Source of the DNA: Pseudobdellovibrionaceae bacterium
Lineage (GTDB): Bacteria; Bdellovibrionota; Bdellovibrionia; Bdellovibrionales; Bdellovibrionaceae
Assembly: GCA_030158485.1 (NCBI GenBank)
Contig: JAOASS010000016.1
Coordinates: 1 to 64,000 of the forward strand
Length of the DNA: 64,000 nt
Direction: 5' to 3'
The notes below the pieces were generated by a model, which was not told where the DNA came from, made no database searches, and was given only the letters and a program-made list of their open reading frames with translations. A program made the translations under genes and the position numbers. Below are positions 59,128 through 64,000 of the stretch, piece by piece. Each line of letters begins with the position of its first letter. The stretch's first letter is position 1.

Positions 59128-60170
59128 GGATTTTTAGTACGGCAAATATGGCCTGGATGAAGAAAAGAATCTGCTTGAGTTGAAAACTCAGTTCTTATAC
59201 TAGCAAGTCCACGTTTATAACGTGATGATAATTCTTGTAAGCAATCGTTTAATTGATTCATTGAAGTGTAAGTGTATTTTCCATCTTGAGATTTATAACC
59301 TAAAAATGGAAATGGTAACCCATGGGAATTCTCTAACGTACTCATTCCATAGTTTAGACTTTTACTTGGAAGAAGAGCCATCACTTTTAAATAAGAACCA
59401 GCATGGCTGCGTTGAGTAATTTCATTCATCCAATATTCGAAATAAGTGAATTTATTCTTACGAATAAATTCAGCTTGTTCGTTAAGAAATTGAGTAAAAA
59501 AGAACTTTCCTTCTGCAGACTTTTCGAATCCAAGATCAGATGAAAATCTTAAGATTGTTTGCTTTTCTGCTAAATACTTTATGAAATCTGTTTTAAAATT
59601 CCAACGCTCAGGATTTGATCTGATCGGTAAGTCTTGTATGGCTTGAGCTACTAAGCTGGATTTTGGAAGGTTGAATGTTACAGTTAATAGTTTTTGGCTT
59701 TCTAGTGGCATTGATCTTTTTTCACAGGGGATTTGTGAAAAACTATTTGCAATCGTTTCAGCTTCTAAAATGGAATAGCTTAAGATTAAATAAGTAATTC
59801 CATCTAAATCTTTCGTTATCTCGGCTTTGGGGTAATCGCCACGTTTGACTTCAATAATGTGTATTTTATTTTGTAATGACACATTAGATCTTAATTTTTC
59901 CAAAGTTGAAAAGACAGCTTCTGACCAAACAGGTTCTTTTAAAATTTTACAACTTTCCTGAGCTTGAATGTAAGAAACATCATGGAATGTTGAATCTGGA
60001 AATTGAAACATAATTCTATTTTGAGCAGCCCATTTCAATAATTGTACTTTAGATGTATTGAATTCAAATAATGTACTATTGGGTTGGCGTGAGGTTTTCG
60101 TAGACTGACAAGCTAATAAAAAAAATGCACACACTAAAAGAAAAATTCGCAAAGTATTTTGTTTCAACAT
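59124..60170 (-). CDS. Lipoprotein of unknown family
   Basis: 348 residues. Lipobox FFLLACQS gives the lipid Cys near 21. No domain is recognised. The C-terminal part (HGLPFPFLGYKSQDGKYTYTSMNQLNDCLQELSSRYKRGLASIRTEF) is the most ordered-looking region, and the final residues contain HPGHICR. Monocistronic and convergent with the AmpG-like gene. Confidence 0.7.
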   Translation of the reverse strand: MLKQNTLRIFLLVCAFFLLACQSTKTSRQPNSTLFEFNTSKVQLLKWAAQNRIMFQFPDSTFHDVSYIQAQESCKILKEPVWSEAVFSTLEKLRSNVSLQNKIHIIEVKRGDYPKAEITKDLDGITYLILSYSILEAETIANSFSQIPCEKRSMPLESQKLLTVTFNLPKSSLVAQAIQDLPIRSNPERWNFKTDFIKYLAEKQTILRFSSDLGFEKSAEGKFFFTQFLNEQAEFIRKNKFTYFEYWMNEITQRSHAGSYLKVMALLPSKSLNYGMSTLENSHGLPFPFLGYKSQDGKYTYTSMNQLNDCLQELSSRYKRGLASIRTEFSTQADSFLHPGHICRTKNP

Positions 60171-60283
60171 TTATTCACCTAGATATCAGCATATGACAAG
60201 TTTTGCCAAAGACTGATTTTCTTCGGAATAATAGTACAAATTCTAGAAGGAAGACCTGGATTTGCTTGTCAGAATCAATAGGA

Positions 60284-61360
60284 TTATATTTTAGGTGTTT
60301 GTGCTGACTCTAGGTGAATTGTTTGTGTTGGGAAAGCAAAACCTATGTCTAGCTTTTCAGCTATTTTGAGAATCTCCAATAAAACATTTTGTTGGATTTC
60401 AAGTTCTTCCTGGAGCGTATTTTTTGGAATAAAAAACTGTACTAAAATTTGAAGATTAAAATCTCCCAGGTTATTAAAATAAACTCGAATATCATTTTTC
60501 AGAATCAAGGGATGTTGATGAAGACTGTATTTTATTGAATCGATAAATCCTACAAGATCTTCAGTTGAAGTGTCATATGTGACACCCAAAGTGTGTTTGA
60601 TTCTAATAGACGAGCGCACCCCGAGGTTATCAATTTTTTCTTTGGCCATAGTGGAGTTAGGAATCGTTACAAGAGAGTTGTATAAAGTTCTGATTCGAGT
60701 CGAGCGAAAGCCAATTTCTTCGACAACACCTTCTGTGTCAGCAATTCGAATATGGTCCCCTACTTGAAATGGTTGATCCAAGAATATTGTAATCGAGCCG
60801 AAAACGTTAGCTGCGGTGTCTTGTGCAGCAAGAGCTAATGCTAAGCCGCCAAGTCCAAGACCTGCTAAAAGTGAAACAACGTTAAATCCAAGGCTTTGAA
60901 GCGCTATTAATGACCCTAAAACAATCACTAAAATTTTGATAAATTTTCGAGCCAGAGGCACAAGCTGGTCATCAAGAGTCGTTTCTGTTTTATTTGCCGC
61001 ACGCTGAAGGTAGAGCCCTGCCGCATCGGCTAGTTTATAAGCAATACAAAATAGCAAGTAAGTCTGAAAAACTTGAACAGCAATATAAAAATATTTATTA
61101 GTTTTTAAGGGAAAATCTAAAATATCTAAAATTGCATGCCAAATAAATGTCAGAAGAACCCAGCTCAAAACTTGACCCAAGTTTAAGCTATGAAGATCTT
61201 GTAAAAATTCATTTTGTGTTCTGTTTTTAAGGGACTTGAGCAACTTATCTAAAAGACTTTTAAAAAGCTTCGCAACTGCAATACTTAAGAAGATTGTCGC
61301 TAAAATAAGGACCCATTTCCAATTAGCTATCCATAAATCAGTTTCTTTTAAAAGTTCCAT
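60284..61360 (-). CDS. MscS-family mechanosensitive channel
   Basis: 358 residues. Four or five membrane helices fill the first 180 residues. The pore helix is rich in Gly/Ala/Leu (SLLAGLGLGGLALALAAQDTAANVFGSI). The MscS beta domain follows (FQVGDHIRIADTEGVVEEIGFRSTRIRTLYNSLVTIPNSTMAKEKI), then the alpha/beta C-terminal domain. It opens under membrane tension. Together with MscL the window encodes two osmotic release channels, probably relevant to changes in host or prey osmolarity. Single-gene unit. Confidence 0.95.
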   Translation of the reverse strand: MELLKETDLWIANWKWVLILATIFLSIAVAKLFKSLLDKLLKSLKNRTQNEFLQDLHSLNLGQVLSWVLLTFIWHAILDILDFPLKTNKYFYIAVQVFQTYLLFCIAYKLADAAGLYLQRAANKTETTLDDQLVPLARKFIKILVIVLGSLIALQSLGFNVVSLLAGLGLGGLALALAAQDTAANVFGSITIFLDQPFQVGDHIRIADTEGVVEEIGFRSTRIRTLYNSLVTIPNSTMAKEKIDNLGVRSSIRIKHTLGVTYDTSTEDLVGFIDSIKYSLHQHPLILKNDIRVYFNNLGDFNLQILVQFFIPKNTLQEELEIQQNVLLEILKIAEKLDIGFAFPTQTIHLESAQTPKI

Positions 61361-61615
61361 GAATCAAAGGTCCTGGGTTTTAGTGCGCTTGAACAGCTAT
61401 AACATGCATTGTCGAAAGATTTGTTAACAAAAAGTCATCACATCACCTAGGTCACACGCATGAGTGTTCCAATCGCTTAACTTTTTAAAAGAAGAATGAG
61501 CGAAACTCTTGTCTAACATTTGGTCAGAATTAAAGAGACTACAAGCTTTTACATTTATATTAGACAATTTCTATAAATTATCATTTTTTGAAATGAGTTA
61601 TGCTAAAAATTAAAA
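61361..61615. other. Intergenic region between mscS-like and trypsin-like genes
   Basis: 255 bp, very AT-rich toward the right. TTTACA followed 17 bp later by CTATAA in the last 70 bp is a possible sigma-70 promoter for the protease gene. No small gene or stable hairpin was found. Confidence 0.3.
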
Positions 61616-62437
61616 ATGTTTTCAAAAATAATCAGCTTACTTTGTATACAATTTATAATTGCTTGTGCACCTAGCAATCAAAAATTATCTGTCCTTGAAT
61701 CAAATGAAAATACCGGTACAGCTATTATTGGTGGTAAATCAGTAGAATTCGGCGACTATAAGTTGAGTTCTGTGGTCGGCATCAAAATAATGGAATCATT
61801 TTCAAATCAATTGATAGCAGTTTGCACTGGCACTTTGATTGCTCAAGATATTGTGGTGACGGCTGCTCATTGCGTAGCGGAAATGCCAGCAAGTGTTACT
61901 TTTTTAATTTATTTCGGAACTAGCTTAACAGATCAGAAAAAAATTTCGGCAGTTAGAACTGCAATAAAAAAACAGATTCATCCAAAGTATTCAGTTAATA
62001 AGGAAGAAAATGGTTATGATATTGCCCTGTTAAAAATTTCGGAACCAGCACCTGTTTATATTAAGCCAGCGGCTTTAATGAAAGATTCTTCAAAAATAAA
62101 ATGGGGCCAAAAATTAACTGTAGCGGGATATGGTTACACTTCGATTGTTGACTCGCGAAATCAGGGAATTATTAGAAATTTAAAGCAAGCTCAAGTAAAA
62201 ATTGGAAAAAGTTGGTTTTCTGAAACAGAATTTCAGGTTTTTCAATTCATGAATGGTATTTGTTCTGGTGATTCGGGTGGTCCTGCTTTTTTAGAAGAAA
62301 ATGGTGAATTAAAATTAGCCGGCATTACCAACCGAGCAATGAGCAACGGCCTTATCAGCTGTATTATTTCAAGTTATTTCTTAAGAGTCGATAAAATGAA
62401 TGATTGGATTCAGCAAACCTCGAAACAGCTTCACTGA
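61616..62437 (+). CDS. Trypsin-like (S1) serine protease lipoprotein
   Basis: 273 residues. Lipobox FIIACAPS (Cys17), then an IIGG sequence at 37-40 that matches the activation N terminus of chymotrypsin-type zymogens. His85 (VTAAHC), Asp135 (DIALLK) and Ser220 (GDSGGPA) complete the triad. The Cys pairs of the family (VCTGT...AAHC, GICSGDS...LISC) are mostly present. Full S1 domain, so a membrane-anchored trypsin-like protease that would need cleavage after residue 36 for activity. It may act on prey or host protein; inference only. Confidence 0.92.
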   Translation: MFSKIISLLCIQFIIACAPSNQKLSVLESNENTGTAIIGGKSVEFGDYKLSSVVGIKIMESFSNQLIAVCTGTLIAQDIVVTAAHCVAEMPASVTFLIYFGTSLTDQKKISAVRTAIKKQIHPKYSVNKEENGYDIALLKISEPAPVYIKPAALMKDSSKIKWGQKLTVAGYGYTSIVDSRNQGIIRNLKQAQVKIGKSWFSETEFQVFQFMNGICSGDSGGPAFLEENGELKLAGITNRAMSNGLISCIISSYFLRVDKMNDWIQQTSKQLH

Positions 62438-62487
62438 ATGGAGTTTTGTTCTATCAATCGTTCTGCTTGATATATTGAATGAGAATC

Positions 62488-62527
62488 GACAAGACCAAGA
62501 TTGAATTTTTTTCTTGTCTATTTTTTT
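62488..62527 (+). terminator. Rho-independent terminator after the S1 protease gene
   Basis: GACAAGA (62488-62494) pairs with TCTTGTC (62512-62518) around a 17-base loop, followed by TATTTTTTT. The long loop makes it less stable than others in the window. Confidence 0.6.
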
Positions 62528-62588
62528 GATACATCCAGTAAGGAGTTCAAGCCAGGTGTTTTGAGAAAGCTTATATTGGTAGAAGAGT

Positions 62589-62603
62589 CGGCACAGGGGT
62601 TGC
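62589..62603 (+). promoter_or_regulatory. Sigma-54-like promoter for the S41 protease
   Basis: CGGCAC-N5-TTGC followed by T runs matches the -24/-12 consensus at all but the first base, with correct GG/GC spacing. The start would fall near 62615, leaving a short leader containing GGGGTAGG before ATG 62630. Confidence 0.6.
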
Positions 62604-62629
62604 TTTTGTTATTTGTGGGGTAGGTGTTC

Positions 62630-64000
62630 ATGGGGACTTGGATCAAAGGGTTGATCCTTTTTACGTTTATTTTGGGGATTTTAATTGGCAGTGCAGTTGA
62701 GCATTCCGATGACGCTCCATCAGCCGAATCGTACTGGTTTCAAACAGGTCTGTCGAATCAGGATCTATTTCAATTTGTTCAAGATTCAACTTGTCACAGT
62801 TCAGATCGGTATTTACTCGCATGTTTAAACGCAATTCAACAAGTTGCAATCAGGCATGGCATTATTTTAGTTCCCGAAAAAGGCTTTCAAAAAGTTTCAT
62901 TAGAAAGAAATTTCGAGTTTAATGAAAAAGATCTTTTGAGTCCTTGGCAAGAAACTATCAAGTTGCGCAATGAGCGACAAATTATTTTAGATTTCCAAAG
63001 TCTTTGGAGAGAGCTTGAAAGTAAGTATATTAATTCTTCCAAAAAACCGATGATGGTTGGCCTTGCTTTAAATGGATTTCTATCCGTTTTTCGAGACCCT
63101 CACACTTATTTAATACCACTGGATTATTACAAGCAGATTGTCGCGAGTTCAGATTACAAAACTTCATCTTATGGTTTCGTTATAACAAAGTTGCAAAATA
63201 AATTTATTATCAAAAAAGTGATACCCGGGTCTCCATCAGATTTTGTCGGTTTGAAGCGCGGTCAGGTTGTGATCCGAATTAACGACTGGAATCTGGAAGG
63301 CATGTCACTTAATATATTGAATGAAAAAATAAGAAGTGAAAAGTCTTCTGACATTCAAATTTCTGTCTTAACTAGGCGTGGAAAAGTATCCACACTTTCA
63401 ATTAAGAAATCGAACCAAGCGTTATCAACCGTTCATTTAAAATTTTTAGATACTAGCACGCCCACTGCGCTATTAACATTGGATCGTTTTTCTAGAAAAT
63501 CATGTGATAAAGTCAAAGTGGCTTTATCTGCAGTGAAAAAAATGGCAGTTCAAAATTTGATTCTTGATTTGCGTGACAATCCTGGTGGGCAAATGGATGA
63601 AGCTGGATGTATCGCAGGTTTATTTACGGGACCCGATAAAAAGATTTTCTCTGTTCGTTACTTACAAAATAAAGAAAAAAACGAATCTTATATATCTGAC
63701 GAAGAAAAAGTTTATGCAGGTCGTATCGTTGTTCTAGTCAATAGAGGGACAGCAAGTGCGTCTGAAATTCTGGCAGGGGCCTTGAGGGAGTACAATCAAG
63801 CCATTCTAGTCGGAGAAAAAACTTTTGGTAAAGGGTCTTTTCAAGAGGGTGATTTATGGAGTCTCAACCCAAGAGTGGCTCTTTTTGAGACAAAAGGTTT
63901 TTACTACTTAGCTTCTGGTTTTTCGCCTCAAAAAATTGGTTTGAGCCCAGATTTGTCAGTGGAGTCACCCAATGGCGGCAGTCGCGAAGCAGGTCAGTAT
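62630..64000 (+). CDS. S41-family C-terminal processing protease, 3' end outside the window
   Basis: 457 residues are visible and the frame runs off the right edge. An N-terminal hydrophobic segment (WIKGLILFTFILGILIGSAVE) is a signal or anchor. A PDZ domain is at about residues 180-270 (GFVITKLQNKFIIKKVIPGSPSDFVGLKRGQVVIRINDW). The S41 core has LILDLRDNPGGQMDEAGC, NRGTASASEILAGAL with the catalytic Ser, and GEKTFGKGSFQEGD with the catalytic Lys. CtpA-like enzymes trim or degrade periplasmic proteins. It follows the trypsin-like gene after a terminator and has its own sigma-54-like promoter. Confidence 0.9.
   Translation, partial: MGTWIKGLILFTFILGILIGSAVEHSDDAPSAESYWFQTGLSNQDLFQFVQDSTCHSSDRYLLACLNAIQQVAIRHGIILVPEKGFQKVSLERNFEFNEKDLLSPWQETIKLRNERQIILDFQSLWRELESKYINSSKKPMMVGLALNGFLSVFRDPHTYLIPLDYYKQIVASSDYKTSSYGFVITKLQNKFIIKKVIPGSPSDFVGLKRGQVVIRINDWNLEGMSLNILNEKIRSEKSSDIQISVLTRRGKVSTLSIKKSNQALSTVHLKFLDTSTPTALLTLDRFSRKSCDKVKVALSAVKKMAVQNLILDLRDNPGGQMDEAGCIAGLFTGPDKKIFSVRYLQNKEKNESYISDEEKVYAGRIVVLVNRGTASASEILAGALREYNQAILVGEKTFGKGSFQEGDLWSLNPRVALFETKGFYYLASGFSPQKIGLSPDLSVESPNGGSREAGQY

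Overview
The window looks like chromosomal DNA from an AT-rich, Gram-negative bacterium of the Bdellovibrio/Bacteriovorax type (phylum Bdellovibrionota). This is inferred from the AT-rich gene-dense sequence, the many lipoproteins and small outer-membrane barrels, the abundant secreted proteases, a Hanks-type kinase beside a PilZ protein, and an A2-type caa3 oxidase locus. No rRNA operon, CRISPR array, insertion sequence or prophage was seen. The only sign of gene transfer is at the left edge.

Layout. 1-1.4 kb: the 3' part of a CAU-anticodon tRNA, a toxin-antitoxin pair under a palindromic operator, and an eroded nucleotidyltransferase gene. A copy of the tRNA 3' end lies at 1077, so the pair may sit in a small tRNA-targeted insertion. 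1.4-7.1 kb: four two-component genes, OmpR-type regulator plus PAS kinase, convergent with a MASE1/CHASE/PAS kinase plus single-domain receiver. 7.4-13.9 kb: a five-gene co-oriented envelope cluster (TPR protein, barrel, large Asp-box-like lipoprotein, NHL-like lipoprotein, barrel) that I cannot match to a described system. 14-17.9 kb: DUF481 protein, MscL, a SWIM zinc finger/J-domain fusion, an AI-2E/PerM-family membrane protein coupled to a cyclic-nucleotide-binding protein.

18-24 kb: a secreted-protein region. It has a lipoprotein with EQDQDK repeats behind a near-perfect sigma-54 promoter, an orphan lipoprotein, two tail-to-tail subtilisin-like lipoproteins, and a transglutaminase-elicitor homologue with a Pep-13-like motif. 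24-33 kb: a lysine-less GcvH-like acidic protein, a gamma-glutamylcyclotransferase-like protein, TrmL, SecA with two coupled downstream genes, a BamE-like lipoprotein, and a divergent pair of KAS III-like and FabG-like genes. 33-39 kb: Ser/Thr kinase overlapping a FeeM-like/PilZ protein, two alpha/beta hydrolases, an acyl-CoA synthetase.

39-45 kb: the terminal oxidase operon (cytochrome c, Sco, CoxB-cyt c, CoxA, CoxC, CtaF, CtaB). 45-51 kb: maleylacetoacetate isomerase and a fumarylacetoacetase-family protein, a 2OG-Fe(II) oxygenase fused to a TonB/AgmX-like tail, CsbD with a sigma-54-like promoter, OsmC, and a PlsC/OlsB-like acyltransferase pair. 51-62 kb: Sua5, the tesA-ybbA-ybbP operon, an HNH nuclease, an adenosine-deaminase-like protein overlapping an AmpG-like permease, a lipoprotein and an MscS channel. 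62-64 kb: a trypsin-like lipoprotein and the start of an S41 protease, again behind a sigma-54-like element.

Taken together, the window is core metabolism and respiration interleaved with an unusually large set of exported hydrolases and surface lipoproteins, which fits a predatory or otherwise aggressive heterotroph. That lifestyle is inference. The best candidates for something undescribed are the 7.4-13.9 kb envelope operon, the transglutaminase-elicitor homologue, and the kinase/FeeM-PilZ pair.
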